From: Pseudomonas sp. C2B4
Lineage (GTDB): Bacteria > Pseudomonadota > Gammaproteobacteria > Pseudomonadales > Pseudomonadaceae
NCBI RefSeq assembly: GCF_013359695.1
Contig: NZ_JABFMU010000005.1
Span: 62,001 to 126,000, forward strand
DNA: 64,000 bases
Direction of reading: 5' to 3'
Each line of letters opens with the position of its first letter. Position 1 is the first letter of the stretch. A program made the position numbers and the translations under genes. Under the pieces are notes generated by a model that saw only the letters and a list, made by a program, of their open reading frames with translations, was not told the DNA's origin and did not search any database. This document shows positions 34,434 to 45,290 of this stretch, one piece after another.

Positions 34434-35471
34434 ATGACCTACACCGCTGCCGAAAACCGCTACGACTCCATTCCATACCGCCGCGTGGGACGCAGCGGAT
34501 TGGTGCTGCCGGCGTTGTCCCTGGGCCTGTGGCACAACTTCGGCGACAGCACGCCGATCGACACCCAGCGTGCGCTGTTGCGTACGGCGTTTGACTTGGG
34601 CATCAACCATTTCGACCTGGCTAACAACTATGGCCCGCCCTACGGCAGTGCCGAGATCAACTTCGGTCGTTTGCTGCGTGAAGACTTCAAGCAGTACCGC
34701 GACGAGCTGATCATCTCCAGCAAGGCCGGTTGGGACATGTGGCCCGGTCCTTACGGTCAGGGCGGCGGTTCGCGCAAATACGTGCTGGCCAGCCTCGACC
34801 AGAGCCTGCAACGCCTGGGCCTGGACTATGTCGACATCTTCTACTCCCACCGCTTCGACCCGGACACGCCACTGGAAGAAACCGCCAGCGCCCTGGCCAC
34901 GGCGGTGCAACAGGGCAAGGCGTTGTACATCGGTATTTCGTCGTATTCCGGGGTGAAAACCCGGGAAATGGCGGCGTTGCTCAAGGAGTGGAAAGTACCG
35001 TTGCTGATTCACCAGCCGGCCTACAACCTGCTCAACCGTTGGGTGGAAAAAGACCTGTTGGACACCACTGATGAGCTCGGCACCGGCGTGATTGCCTTCA
35101 CGCCGTTGGCGCAGGGATTGCTGACGGACAAATACCTCAACGGCGTGCCGGAGGATGCGCGGGTCAATCGTCCTGGTGGTGGTTCGTTGCAGGCATCCCA
35201 CCTGTCAGACGCCAACATCGCTCAAGTGCGTGCGCTCAATGAGATTGCCAAGCGTCGCGGCCAGAGCCTGGCGCAACTGGCGCTGGCCTGGACTCTGCGC
35301 GATCCTCGAGTGACGTCGGCACTGATCGGTGCGAGCCGTCCGGAACAGATCATCGAGAACGTCGGGGCGTTGAAGAATTTGAGCTTCAGCGCGGAGGAGT
35401 TGGCGGAGATTGACCGGTTTGCCCAGGAGGGCGGGATCAATCTTTGGGAGAAGCCTTCGAGGGCTGAGTGA
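34434..35471 (+). CDS. mgrA: Aldo/keto reductase, L-glyceraldehyde-3-phosphate reductase type
   Basis: A 345-residue aldo/keto reductase of the YghZ/AKR14 type (also resembling potassium-channel beta subunits). The catalytic tetrad is seen in HFDLANNYGPPYGSAE (Asp, Tyr), SSKAGWDMWPGPYG (Lys) and FYSHRFDPDTPLEE (His). The segment MWPGPYGQGGGSRKY is a YghZ hallmark. Expected role: NADPH-dependent detoxification of L-glyceraldehyde-3-phosphate or methylglyoxal. The ATG at 34434 follows AAGAGAGGA; the open frame upstream to 34356 is not conserved in character. A Cra-like site upstream fits a glycolytic-intermediate signal. Confidence 0.85.
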   Translation: MTYTAAENRYDSIPYRRVGRSGLVLPALSLGLWHNFGDSTPIDTQRALLRTAFDLGINHFDLANNYGPPYGSAEINFGRLLREDFKQYRDELIISSKAGWDMWPGPYGQGGGSRKYVLASLDQSLQRLGLDYVDIFYSHRFDPDTPLEETASALATAVQQGKALYIGISSYSGVKTREMAALLKEWKVPLLIHQPAYNLLNRWVEKDLLDTTDELGTGVIAFTPLAQGLLTDKYLNGVPEDARVNRPGGGSLQASHLSDANIAQVRALNEIAKRRGQSLAQLALAWTLRDPRVTSALIGASRPEQIIENVGALKNLSFSAEELAEIDRFAQEGGINLWEKPSRAE

Positions 35472-35508
35472 GTGTTGGGCGCCGGATTTTGCGGCGCCTG
35501 TTCCGGCC

Positions 35509-35603
35509 TCTTCGCGAGCAGGCTCGCTCCCACAGGGTTTGTCGGTTGGCCGCAGATTTTGGGTCAACATAACTCCACTGTGGGAGCGAGCCTGCTCGCG
35601 AAT
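35509..35603. repeat. REP inverted pair
   Basis: TTCGCGAGCAGGCTCGCTCC at 35511 faces TGGGAGCGAGCCTGCTCGCG at 35581, between convergent mgrA and tauD. Confidence 0.85.
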
Positions 35604-35635
35604 GGGCCCTCAAAGCCACTAAAGCACTCCAGGCT

Positions 35636-36478
35636 TCAGCGAAAAAACGGCACATCCCCCAACACCGTCGCCCGCTGCATCACCCGCCGCGCCGGCCGGT
35701 AGTCATCCACCGCGTAATGCTGCGTCACGCGGTTATCCCAGAATGCAATGTCGTCTTTCTGCCAGCGCCAGCGAATGGTGAATTCCGGGCGGGTGGCGTG
35801 GGCAAACAGGAATTTCAGAATCGCCTCGCTCTCGGTTTCCGACAGTTCATTGATCTTCGAGGTGAAGCCTTCATTGACGAACAGTGAGCGGCGTCCGCTC
35901 ACCGGGTGCGTGCGGATCACCGGGTGCGACAGCGGCGGATTCTTGCGCCGTGCTTCTTCCCATTGGGCCAGCGCTTCAGGCGTGTTGCCATAGCGCTCCA
36001 GGGGAAACGAGCGGGTGAAATCGTGGGTGGCGGTCAGGCCTTCGAGCAGGGATTTGAACGGTGCCGACAAGGCTTCGTACGCCGCGATGCCGCTGGCCCA
36101 CAGCGTGTCGCCTCCAAACTCCGGCAGCAGCTTGGCACTGAGCACCGCGCCCATGGCCGGGGTCGGCAGGAAGGTCACGTCGGTGTGCCAGATCGCGTTA
36201 TCGCGCACGTCGGTGATGGCGGTGTCGAGGATCAGCACTTCCGGTTGTTCCGGGACGTTCGGGTAGATCGGGTGAATGTGCAGGTCGCCGAAATTGGCGG
36301 CGAAGCGTGCCTGTTGCTGCGGCGTGATCGGTTGGTCGCGGAAGAACAGCACTTGATGCTTGAGCAGCGCCTGCTCAATGGCGTCACGCTGTTCCAGGTT
36401 CAGTGGCTGGCTGATGTCGACGCCACTGATTTGCGCGCCGAGGGCGGAGCTTAAAGGGACGATGTTCAAGATACTCAT
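35636..36478 (-). CDS. tauD: Taurine dioxygenase TauD
   Basis: A 280-residue Fe(II)/2-oxoglutarate-dependent dioxygenase. The metal triad is His98 and Asp100 (AIWHTDVTF) and His254 ([10 protein letters not shown]). Arg265 and Arg269 match the 2-oxoglutarate and taurine-binding arginines of E. coli TauD. It releases sulfite from taurine. The ATG at 36478 has AAGAGAA upstream. It is the last gene of the tau operon, separated from tauC by about 150 bases holding a REP pair, so it may be expressed at a different level. Confidence 0.93.
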   Translation of the reverse strand: MSILNIVPLSSALGAQISGVDISQPLNLEQRDAIEQALLKHQVLFFRDQPITPQQQARFAANFGDLHIHPIYPNVPEQPEVLILDTAITDVRDNAIWHTDVTFLPTPAMGAVLSAKLLPEFGGDTLWASGIAAYEALSAPFKSLLEGLTATHDFTRSFPLERYGNTPEALAQWEEARRKNPPLSHPVIRTHPVSGRRSLFVNEGFTSKINELSETESEAILKFLFAHATRPEFTIRWRWQKDDIAFWDNRVTQHYAVDDYRPARRVMQRATVLGDVPFFR

Positions 36479-36513
36479 GAAAGTTCTCTTCAATTCGGGG
36501 GTGTATCAAGTTC

Positions 36514-36606
36514 CCTGTGGGAGCGAGCCTGCTCGCGAAAGCGGTGTGTCAGTTACTGAAATGTCGCCTGACACTCAGTATTCGCGAGCAGGCTCGCTCC
36601 CACAGG
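36514..36606. repeat. REP inverted pair inside the tau operon
   Basis: CTGTGGGAGCGAGCCTGCTC from 36515 faces TTCGCGAGCAGGCTCGCTCC at 36581, in the tauC-tauD gap. REPs within operons can stabilise the upstream mRNA. Confidence 0.85.
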
Positions 36607-36626
36607 GTTATTCGCATGACTAAAAA

Positions 36627-37459
36627 TCAGTGGGCCTGGCCGTGCCACGGCACCAGTTTGCGCTGCAGTGCACGCAGGCCCATTTCCATCGCGAAGGCAA
36701 TCAGTGCGATCACCAGGATCCCCAGCACCACCACATCGGTGACCAGGAATTGCGCGGCGGACTGCACCATGAAGCCCAAACCGCTGGTGGCCGCGATCAG
36801 CTCGGCAGCGACCAGCGTCGACCAACCCACACCCAGGCCGATGCGCACGCCGGTCAAAATGTCCGGCAGCGCACTCGGCAGAATCACATGGCGAATCAAC
36901 TGTGCCCGAGTCGCGCCCAACGACTGTGCGGCGCGCAATTTGGCCGGGTCGACCGTGCGCACACCAGTGGCGGTGGCGATGGCAATCGGCGCGAAAATCG
37001 CCAGGTAGATCAGCAGGACTTTCGACAGCTCACCGATGCCGCACCAGATCACGATCAACGGCAGATAAGCCAGTGGTGGAATAGGGCGGTAGAACTCGAT
37101 CAGTGGGTCCAGCACGCCACGGGCAATGCGGTTGGCGCCAATGGCAATGCCCACTGGCACGGCAGTCAGCACCGCAAAGCCGAGACCCAGTCCGATACGG
37201 CCGAGGCTCGCGCCCAGATGCTGCCACAGGGTTGAATCCATGTAGCCGCTGGTCACCAGCAGCCAGCCTTTTTGCAATACGGCGGACGGTGGTGGCAGGA
37301 ATAGCGGCTCGATCAAGCCAGTGGCTGTCACAGCCCACCAGATGGCAACGAGCGCAATCAGTGTCAGCACGCTGATCCAGCGCGTGCTCAAACTGCGACG
37401 TACGGGAACCACAGTTGCATTGGGTTTTACCGCTGCAACGGCCGGAACTTCATAACTGC

Positions 37460-37463
<4 letters not shown>
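36627..37463 (-). CDS. tauC: Taurine ABC transporter permease TauC
   Basis: A 278-residue permease of the SsuC/TauC family with about six membrane segments and the BPD-transport loop [20 protein letters not shown]. The N-terminal 30 residues are a cytoplasmic extension. It overlaps tauB by ATGA. It forms the membrane channel of the taurine importer. Confidence 0.92.
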
Positions 37464-38254
<791 letters not shown>

Positions 38255-38270
38255 CGCAATGAACTCCCGA

Positions 38271-39248
38271 TCAGTTGGTGATGAACTTGGCGCTGACATA
38301 CGGCGCGTAGTCCGGCAGAACGGCTTCGACCTTGCCTTGTTCCTTGAGGAACACGGCGGTGTCGGTGATCGCCTTGGTGGTCGGTGCGCCGAGGCTGGTG
38401 ACCTGATCAGCCGCCAGCGGGTAGACGTTGCCTTGCAGCAGCAGCGGAATGTCGCTGGCCTTGGCACCCGACAGCTTCACAAGCTTGTCGACGTTGGATG
38501 GGTTAGCGAGCCAGGCTTTCGGATCCTTGCGGTAATCGGCGTAGGCATCCAGGGTCACTTTGGCGAATGCAGTGACGATTTCCGGGTGTTTCTCGGCGAA
38601 GTCTTTGCGCACGATCCAGGCATCGAAGGTCGGCGCGCCGAACTTGGCCAGTTCGCCGGAGGTGATCAGCACTTTGCCGTTTTCCTTGGCCACACCGAGC
38701 GCCGGGTCCCAGACGTAGGTGGCGTCGATGTCACCGCGTTTCCAGGCGGCAATGATCGCCGGCGGAGCGAGGTTGAGCACGGTGACTTTCGAGGGGTCGA
38801 TGTTCCAGTGCTTCAACGCGGCCAGTAGGCTGTAGTGGCCGGTGGAAACGAATGGCACGGCGATTTTCTTGCCGATCAGGTCTTGCGGTGTCTTGATCCC
38901 GGAACCGTCGCGAGCCACCAGGGCTTCGGCGGCGCCAATCTGGGTGGCGATGAGGAAGGTTTCTACCGGAACCTTGCGAGTGATCGCAGCGGTCAGCGGG
39001 CTGGAACCGAGGTAACCGATCTGCACGTCGCCGGAAGCGATGGCGGCGATGATGTCGGCACCGTTATCGAATTTGCGCCAGTTGATGTCGGCCTTGGTGG
39101 CCTTTTCATACGCGCCGTCGGCTTGGGCGACTTTCGCCGGGTCAACGGTGGTCTGGTAGGCGACGGTGACGTCAGCCGCCTGGGCGAACAAGCTCGCAGT
39201 AGCCAAGGAAGCGGCCGCCAGCAAGCGAAGAGGGAAAGTCAGTTTCAT
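38271..39248 (-). CDS. tauA: Taurine-binding periplasmic protein TauA
   Basis: A 325-residue binding protein with a Sec signal ([16 protein letters not shown]) and the sulfonate-binding fold: [54 protein letters not shown], and an [18 protein letters not shown] hinge. This is the TauA pattern. It heads tauABCD. The upstream 9-bp inverted repeat is a candidate control site. Confidence 0.92.
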   Translation of the reverse strand: MKLTFPLRLLAAASLATASLFAQAADVTVAYQTTVDPAKVAQADGAYEKATKADINWRKFDNGADIIAAIASGDVQIGYLGSSPLTAAITRKVPVETFLIATQIGAAEALVARDGSGIKTPQDLIGKKIAVPFVSTGHYSLLAALKHWNIDPSKVTVLNLAPPAIIAAWKRGDIDATYVWDPALGVAKENGKVLITSGELAKFGAPTFDAWIVRKDFAEKHPEIVTAFAKVTLDAYADYRKDPKAWLANPSNVDKLVKLSGAKASDIPLLLQGNVYPLAADQVTSLGAPTTKAITDTAVFLKEQGKVEAVLPDYAPYVSAKFITN

Positions 39249-39309
39249 CGGGAAGCTCCTTGTCAGGCGACCGAGAGTCGGCGTGAAAAGGAGACTAAAT
39301 GATATAAGA

Positions 39310-39336
39310 ATTCGAAAATAAATAACTTTTTCGAAT
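39310..39336. promoter_or_regulatory. Inverted repeat upstream of tauA
   Basis: ATTCGAAAA (39310-39318) and TTTTCGAAT (39328-39336) are perfect 9-bp arms with a 9-base spacer in an AT-rich zone 60-90 bases before tauA. Sulfate-starvation control by a CysB/Cbl-type or TauR-type regulator is plausible. Confidence 0.5.
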
Positions 39337-39381
39337 GAGCTTATGAGCGGAAAATTCTAAGAGACGGTGGAAATAGCTATC

Positions 39382-39476
39382 CATGTGGGAGCGGGCTTGC
39401 TCGCGAAGAGGGAGTGTCAGCCGACATCAATGTTGACTGGTGCACCGTCTTCGCGAGCAAGCCCGCTCCCACAGGG
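39382..39476. repeat. REP inverted pair (GCGGGCTTGCTCGC variant)
   Basis: GTGGGAGCGGGCTTGCTCGC at about 39385 faces TTCGCGAGCAAGCCCGCTCC near 39450, between tauA and the end of gshA. Confidence 0.85.
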
Positions 39477-39490
39477 GGCGCATTTGCAGG

Positions 39491-41089
39491 TTAGTTACTG
39501 ATCGCCAGAATGCTCGCCTGATACGACCCGACAAACACATCGAAATCGCCAACCTCGTTCTGCTCCAGCTCCACTTGCTCGGCCAGCGAAGCACGCGCGC
39601 GCTCTTCAAACCTGGCTTGCTCTTCGGCTGGCAGCGGCTCGCTACGGAAATACTTCGCGTGAGCCTGGCTCTGGCGCAGGGAGAACTGGGCAAAGCTCTC
39701 CTTGTGCTCGGCCATGGCTGCCAGGACCTGGGCCGATGGTGTCAGGGACGGGTCCTTGACCTTGGCCATCTGCGCATCCAGCGCCTTGCTGTGGGCATCA
39801 CCGCCATGGCTCTGATCCAGCAGCGCGGCCAATGGCGCGATGTTTTCCAGCAATTGGCCGGCCCACTCTTTCAGGTCCACCGGGTGGCCGTCGCGTTGCA
39901 ACTGCAAACCCGGGCGCCGGCCTTCCTTGACCACGCTCAGGAAGTTCGACGTCGCATTGCCACAGCTGGTGCTGGTCAGCAGCGGACTGTCGTTCAGGGC
40001 GCAATACAGCAGGAAGGCGTCGAGGAAACGCGATTCGGTGAGATCGATGCCCATCGGCAGGAACGGGTTGATGTCCAGGCAGCGGACTTCGACGTACTGG
40101 ATGCCGCGGGCCATCAGCGCCTGGATCGGCCGCTCGCCGGAATAGGTCACGCGTTTCGGACGGATGTTGGAGTAGTACTCGTTTTCGATCTGCAGGATGT
40201 TGGTGTTGAGCTGAACCCACTCACCATCCTTGTGCGTGCCGACTTCGACGTACGGCGCATAGGGCGTCGCCACTGCTTTGCGCAGACTGTCGGTGTAGCT
40301 GACCAGGTCGTTGTAGCACGGGGTCAGACCGGCCTGGGCGTTGCTCTGGTAACCCAGGTCACTCATGCGCAGGCTGGTGGCGTATGGCAGATACAGGGTA
40401 TCGGGGTCCAGTTGTTCCAGTTGATGCGAGCGACCGCGCAGGAAACCGGCGTCCAGCGCTGGGGACGCACCGAACAGGTACATCAGCAGCCAGCTATAGC
40501 GGCGGAAGTTACGAATCAGGGCGATGTAGGACGACGACTGGAAGTCGCGGTCGGTGCCGTCAAGACCTTCAGCTGCTTTCACCAGCGGCCAGAGTTTCTC
40601 CGGCAGGGAGAAGTTGTAGTGAATCCCGGCGATGCATTGCATGGTCTTGCCGTAACGCAGGGCCAGGCCCTTGCGGTACACGTACTTGAGCTGACCGATG
40701 TTGGACGTGCCGTAGTAGGCGATCGGGATATCTTCCTCGGCCGGCAACGGGCACGGCATCGATGGGCTCCACAGGTACTCGTTGCCGAGCTTGCTGTAGG
40801 CAAAACGGTGAATGCTGTCCAGGCTCGCCAGCGTATCGGCAGGATCGGGCAGGGCCGGGGTGATGAACTCCAGCAGCGACTCGGAGTAGTCGGTGGTGAT
40901 CTGTTCGTTGGTCAGCGCGGAACCCAATTCTTCCGGGTGCGGCGTTTGCGCCAGGCGACCTTCGCCGGTCACGCGCAGGCATTCACGTTCGATGCCGTGA
41001 AGGCACTGTTCGAGCAGAGAGAGGTTAGCGCGCTCGCCGAGCAAGGCCAGGCGGCGGTTGAGAAGTTCGCTCAAGTTGGATTCCTTCAC
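39491..41089 (-). CDS. gshA: Glutamate-cysteine ligase
   Basis: A 532-residue gamma-glutamylcysteine synthetase of the proteobacterial GshA type: [20 protein letters not shown] at the N-terminus (metal and glutamate site), [12 protein letters not shown], then [20 protein letters not shown]. It catalyses the first, rate-limiting step of glutathione synthesis from glutamate and cysteine, in the cytoplasm. Full length for pseudomonads. Monocistronic, upstream of a REP pair. Confidence 0.95.
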   Translation of the reverse strand: MKESNLSELLNRRLALLGERANLSLLEQCLHGIERECLRVTGEGRLAQTPHPEELGSALTNEQITTDYSESLLEFITPALPDPADTLASLDSIHRFAYSKLGNEYLWSPSMPCPLPAEEDIPIAYYGTSNIGQLKYVYRKGLALRYGKTMQCIAGIHYNFSLPEKLWPLVKAAEGLDGTDRDFQSSSYIALIRNFRRYSWLLMYLFGASPALDAGFLRGRSHQLEQLDPDTLYLPYATSLRMSDLGYQSNAQAGLTPCYNDLVSYTDSLRKAVATPYAPYVEVGTHKDGEWVQLNTNILQIENEYYSNIRPKRVTYSGERPIQALMARGIQYVEVRCLDINPFLPMGIDLTESRFLDAFLLYCALNDSPLLTSTSCGNATSNFLSVVKEGRRPGLQLQRDGHPVDLKEWAGQLLENIAPLAALLDQSHGGDAHSKALDAQMAKVKDPSLTPSAQVLAAMAEHKESFAQFSLRQSQAHAKYFRSEPLPAEEQARFEERARASLAEQVELEQNEVGDFDVFVGSYQASILAISN

Positions 41090-41216
41090 GCGTCAGTCGC
41101 CCCAATATGGGGGTGGGCAAGACGGTCTACAAGGGTGAAGTTAAAACTGGCGTTTTCGCCTGGTTTTCGGACCGCACAGGGCTGTTGATACCAGCCAGGG
41201 TGAGCGTCGCAATCTA

Positions 41217-41308
41217 CTGTGGGAGCGAGCCTGCTCGCGAAGGAGGACTGTCAACCGACATGGATGTCGCCTGAAATACCGCCTTCGCGAGCAGGCTCGC
41301 TCCCACAG
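41217..41308. repeat. REP inverted pair
   Basis: GGGAGCGAGCCTGCTCGCGA at 41221 faces TTCGCGAGCAGGCTCGCTCC at 41284, between the gshA promoter and the thioesterase end. Nothing else is recognised between 41090 and 41364. Confidence 0.85.
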
Positions 41309-41364
41309 AAAACTTCGGCGCTGCGGTCACAGCGCCGAAATTACCTCAAATCGATGACGGCTAG

Positions 41365-41748
41365 CTACAGGACAGCGAACGTGCCTTGTGCTTTTGCGAC
41401 CAGTTTGTCGCCTTGCATCACGTCGGCCTCGACCACCAGGGTGCGGCGGCCCGGGTGGATTACCCGCGCCGTGCACATTACCTCGCCGTCGGCGACGGCG
41501 CGGATGTAGTTGATCTTGCACTCGATGGTCGCGCTATGCTGGTCAAATCCATGGGTGCTGGAGCAGGCCAGCCCCATGGCAATGTCCACCAGACTGAACA
41601 AGGCCCCGCCGTGCAGCTTGCCGCCGCGATTGCGCAGTTCGGGCTCCAGCGCCAGGGCGACTTGCGCCACCCCGGTTTCCAGGCTGTGCAAGCGACAGCC
41701 CAGCAGTCTGAAAAACGCGCTTTCGGTCAGGCCGGCAGGGATGTCCAT
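41365..41748 (-). CDS. PaaI-family hotdog-fold thioesterase
   Basis: A 127-residue hotdog thioesterase (4HBT, PaaI/YdiI group). The active-site region is GGKLHGGALFSLVDIAMGLA (His-Gly-Gly and the Asp on the long helix), and ATIECKINYIRAV gives the following strand. It probably hydrolyses acyl-CoA esters. The substrate is unknown. The start codon overlaps the tex stop by one base (TGATG), so it is translationally coupled to tex. Confidence 0.85.
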   Translation of the reverse strand: MDIPAGLTESAFFRLLGCRLHSLETGVAQVALALEPELRNRGGKLHGGALFSLVDIAMGLACSSTHGFDQHSATIECKINYIRAVADGEVMCTARVIHPGRRTLVVEADVMQGDKLVAKAQGTFAVL

Positions 41749-44072
41749 CAGCGTTTCTTCAACTGCTTGGCATTGGCGAACAGCGACGCCATGGCGTTGT
41801 TGCTCGGGGCCGCCGCCGTGGTTTCCTTGCGCGGTGCTGTGTTCTGGGATTGGCGAGGTGCCGATCCCGGACGTGCACCACGGGCACCGTCGATTTTCTC
41901 GCCCGGGGTGTCGCTCATGCGCATCGACAGGCCCACGCGCTTACGAGGGATGTCGACTTCCATAACCTTCACTTTCACCACGTCGCCGGCCTTGACCGCT
42001 TCCCGTGGATCCTTGATGAACTTCTCCGAAAGTGCAGAGATGTGCACCAAACCGTCCTGATGCACGCCGATGTCGACGAACGCGCCGAAGTTGGTCACGT
42101 TGGTCACCACGCCTTCGAGAATCATCCCCAATTCCAGGTCCTTGAGGTCTTCGACGCCTTCCTGGAACTCGGCGGTCTTGAACTCCGGACGCGGATCGCG
42201 ACCTGGTTTTTCCAGTTCTTGCAGGATGTCGGTGACCGTCGGCAGGCCGAAGGTTTCGTCGGTGTACTTTTTCGGGTCGAGGCGCTTGAGGAACGCGGCA
42301 TCGCCAATCAGCGAACGGATGTCACGGTCGGTCTCGGCCGCAATGCGCTGTACCAGCGGATAGGCTTCCGGGTGCACGGCCGACGAATCCAGCGGGTTTT
42401 CGCCGTTCATGACGCGCAGGAAACCGGCGGCCTGTTCGAAGGTTTTTTCGCCCAGACGTGCGACTTTCTTCAGCGCAGCACGGGTTTTGAAGGCGCCGTG
42501 CTCGTCGCGATGGCTGACGATGTTCTGCGCCAGCGTTGCATTGAGGCCGGAAATCCGCGCCAGCAGCGCCACCGAAGCGGTGTTCACATCCACGCCGACG
42601 GCGTTCACGCAGTCCTCGACCACAGCATCCAGGCCGCGAGCCAGTTTCAGCTGCGATACGTCATGCTGGTATTGGCCGACGCCGATGGATTTCGGGTCGA
42701 TCTTCACCAGTTCCGCCAGTGGGTCCTGCAGGCGACGAGCGATGGACACCGCGCCACGGATCGACACGTCGAGGTCCGGGAATTCCTTCGAGGCCAGTTC
42801 CGATGCCGAGTAAACGGATGCGCCGGCTTCGGAAACCATGACCTTGGTCATCTTCATGGCTGGGTATTTTTTGATCAGCTCGGCGGCCAGTTTGTCGGTT
42901 TCACGGCTGGCGGTGCCGTTGCCGATGGCGATCAGGTCTACCGAGTGCTTGGCGCACAAGGCCGCGAGAATCGCGATGGTCTGGTCCCACTTGTTGTGCG
43001 GTACGTGCGGGTAGACCGTGGCGTGATCCAGCAGCTTGCCGGTGGCGTCGACCACGGCCACCTTGCAACCGGTACGCAGGCCCGGGTCGAGGCCCAAGGT
43101 GGCGCGCGGGCCGGCCGGGGCCGACAGCAGCAGGTCGTGCAGGTTGTGGGCGAATACGTTGATCGCTTCGGTTTCCGCGCCATCGCGCAGTTCGCCCAGC
43201 AGGTCGGTTTCCAGGTGGGTGTAGAGCTTGACCTTCCAGGTCCAGCGCACCACTTCACCCAGCCATTTGTCGGCTGGGCGGTTCTGGTTCTGGATGCCGA
43301 ATTGCTGGCCGATCATGCCTTCGCACGGATGCATGGTGCCCGGCAGTTCATCGCCGACTTTCAGCGCGGAGCTGAGAATGCCTTCGTTGCGACCACGGAA
43401 AATTGCCAGGGCGCGGTGCGATGGCATGGTTTTGAGCGGTTCGTCGTGTTCGAAGTAGTCGCGGAACTTGGCGCCTTCCTCTTCCTTGCCGGCGATCACG
43501 CGGGCACTGAGGGTGGCTTCCTGCTTGAGGAAGTTACGCAGCTTGTCCAGGAGGCCGGCGTCTTCGGCGAAGCGCTCCATCAGGATGTATTTGGCGCCTT
43601 CTAGGGCGGCTTTCACGTCGGCGACGCCTTTTTCCGCGTCGATGAAGCGTGCCGCTTCGACGTCCGGGGTGAGGGTCGGGTCGTTGAACAGGCCGTCGGC
43701 CAGCTCGCCGAGGCCGGCTTCCAGGGCGATCTGGCCCTTGGTGCGGCGCTTCTGCTTGTACGGCAGGTACAAGTCTTCGAGGCGGGTCTTGGTGTCGGCC
43801 AGCTTGATGTCGCGTTCAAGTGCCGGGGTCAGCTTGCCTTGCTCCTGGATACTGGCAAGGATGCTGATGCGCCGTTCGTCGAGTTCTCGCAGGTAGCGCA
43901 GACGCTCTTCCAGATGACGCAATTGGGTGTCATCGAGGCTGCCGGTCACTTCTTTCCGGTAACGGGCGATGAAGGGAACGGTAGAGCCTTCATCGAGTAG
44001 CGCGACGGCCGCTTCGACCTGTTGTGGGCGTACGCCGAGTTCCTCGGCGATGCGGCTGTTGATGCTGTCCAT
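41748..44072 (-). CDS. tex: Tex-family RNA-binding transcription accessory protein
   Basis: A 774-residue Tex homologue: N-terminal helical Tex_N domain ([17 protein letters not shown]), a YqgF/RuvX-like domain ([22 protein letters not shown]), tandem helix-hairpin-helix motifs ([22 protein letters not shown]), and a C-terminal S1 RNA-binding domain ([20 protein letters not shown]). P. aeruginosa Tex has this architecture. The ATG at 44072 is chosen over the longer open frame to 44240. Very highly conserved housekeeping gene. Antisense open frames here are codon-bias artefacts. Confidence 0.94.
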   Translation of the reverse strand: MDSINSRIAEELGVRPQQVEAAVALLDEGSTVPFIARYRKEVTGSLDDTQLRHLEERLRYLRELDERRISILASIQEQGKLTPALERDIKLADTKTRLEDLYLPYKQKRRTKGQIALEAGLGELADGLFNDPTLTPDVEAARFIDAEKGVADVKAALEGAKYILMERFAEDAGLLDKLRNFLKQEATLSARVIAGKEEEGAKFRDYFEHDEPLKTMPSHRALAIFRGRNEGILSSALKVGDELPGTMHPCEGMIGQQFGIQNQNRPADKWLGEVVRWTWKVKLYTHLETDLLGELRDGAETEAINVFAHNLHDLLLSAPAGPRATLGLDPGLRTGCKVAVVDATGKLLDHATVYPHVPHNKWDQTIAILAALCAKHSVDLIAIGNGTASRETDKLAAELIKKYPAMKMTKVMVSEAGASVYSASELASKEFPDLDVSIRGAVSIARRLQDPLAELVKIDPKSIGVGQYQHDVSQLKLARGLDAVVEDCVNAVGVDVNTASVALLARISGLNATLAQNIVSHRDEHGAFKTRAALKKVARLGEKTFEQAAGFLRVMNGENPLDSSAVHPEAYPLVQRIAAETDRDIRSLIGDAAFLKRLDPKKYTDETFGLPTVTDILQELEKPGRDPRPEFKTAEFQEGVEDLKDLELGMILEGVVTNVTNFGAFVDIGVHQDGLVHISALSEKFIKDPREAVKAGDVVKVKVMEVDIPRKRVGLSMRMSDTPGEKIDGARGARPGSAPRQSQNTAPRKETTAAAPSNNAMASLFANAKQLKKR

Positions 44073-44434
44073 AAAACCACCTGACAAATTGTGAAAGCAG
44101 ACGCGCAGGCACAAGGATAAGGGGGCCGGCGAATCTGGTTGAGCGGCCTGGCCTGCGCCGCTACCTGGATCAAAAGGTATTCCGTTGACCCGTGAAATCG
44201 AACAATTACTGCCGGAGCCCTGAAAATAAAAAACGACCACCCGGCGTAACGATCAGACGTTGCCTGACACAAAAGGCCGCGCATTATAACCAGCGTTCTG
44301 CCCTTCGGGGGCATCACAGACTGTAGGCAAAATGCCCGGTTTTCTGGCGGTGAAGGAAAAATCTGCTAACAATGCACACGGTGCGTATAACGGCAGCTAC
44401 GCCATAATGCGCGCCGAGATCAAAGGAGCATCCA
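44073..44434. other. Divergent tex/ompR intergenic region
   Basis: About 360 bases with promoters for both directions. A short inverted repeat, TACCT/AGGTA (44162-44166/44175-44179), is present. A possible -10 TATAAC precedes ompR near 44389. No RNA gene or extra open frame is supported. Confidence 0.4.
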
Positions 44435-45175
44435 ATGAGCAGCACTGCAAACATTGCTGAAGGCGAAAAAATTCTTATTGTTGACGACGACCCGGGCCTT
44501 AGCAGCCTGCTGGAGCGTTTTTTTGTCAGCAAGGGCTACCGTGCCCGCGCCGTACCGAATACCGAGCAAATGGATCGCCTGCTGGCGCGCGAGGTATTCA
44601 ACCTGGTCGTCCTCGACCTGATGCTGCCTGGCGAAGACGGCCTGACCGCCTGCCGTCGCCTGCGTGGCGCGAACAATCAGATCCCGATCATCATGCTGAC
44701 CGCCAAGGGTGACGAGCTGAGCCGCATCAAGGGCCTTGAACTGGGCGCCGACGATTACCTGGCCAAGCCGTTCAATCCGGACGAGCTGATGGCGCGCGTA
44801 AAAGCCGTCCTGCGCCGCCAGTCGGCTCCGGTGCCGGGCGCGCCTGGCAGCGAAGACGAAAGCGTGACCTTCGGTGACTACGAGTTGTCCCTGGCCACCC
44901 GTGAACTCAAGCGCGGTGAAGAAGTGCACATGCTCACCACCGGTGAGTTCGCGGTACTCAAGGCTCTGGTGATGAACGCCCGTCAGCCGCTGACCCGCGA
45001 CAAGTTGATGAACCTGGCCCGTGGCCGCGAGTGGGACGCCCTGGAACGCTCCATCGACGTTCAGATTTCCCGTCTGCGCCGGATGATCGAACCCGATCCG
45101 TCCAAACCGCGCTATATCCAGACCGTCTGGGGCGTGGGTTACGTATTCGTTCCGGATGGCGCCGCCACCAAGTGA
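44435..45175 (+). CDS. ompR: Response regulator OmpR
   Basis: A 246-residue OmpR/PhoB-type regulator: receiver domain with acidic pocket Asp17-19 and phospho-acceptor Asp61 (VVLDLMLPGEDG), Lys in AKPFNPDEL, then a C-terminal winged helix (EVHMLTTGEFAVLKALV ... RSIDVQISRLRRMIEPD). GGAG precedes the ATG. Partner kinase EnvZ is encoded 115 bases downstream, across an intergenic hairpin. Expected role: osmolarity and envelope response. Confidence 0.93.
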   Translation: MSSTANIAEGEKILIVDDDPGLSSLLERFFVSKGYRARAVPNTEQMDRLLAREVFNLVVLDLMLPGEDGLTACRRLRGANNQIPIIMLTAKGDELSRIKGLELGADDYLAKPFNPDELMARVKAVLRRQSAPVPGAPGSEDESVTFGDYELSLATRELKRGEEVHMLTTGEFAVLKALVMNARQPLTRDKLMNLARGREWDALERSIDVQISRLRRMIEPDPSKPRYIQTVWGVGYVFVPDGAATK

Positions 45176-45191
45176 TCGGCGAGTTGTAGGC

Positions 45192-45265
45192 GCGGGTCGT
45201 GCGGGCGAAGGGTCGATTGGCCTTGCCCGCAGACTCGCGACCCGCAATATGCGAGCATCCCTCGC
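45192..45265. repeat. Large intergenic hairpin between ompR and envZ
   Basis: GCGGGTCG (45192-45199) pairs with CGACCCGC (45238-45245), continued by TGCGGGC...AAGG with CCTTGCCCGCA (45221-45231). A second hairpin GCGAG/CTCGC follows (45251-45255/45261-45265). It resembles the P. putida REP style more than the common REP of this window. Confidence 0.65.
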
Positions 45266-45290
45266 TCCTGCAAGTGTGTAGCGGTTATCC

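Noticed and set aside
41850..43604. Long plus-strand open frame (584 codons) opposite tex
   Set aside because: It is antisense to a strongly conserved Tex protein, has no ribosome site and shows low-complexity His/Gln/Arg-rich composition typical of antisense frames in GC-rich DNA.
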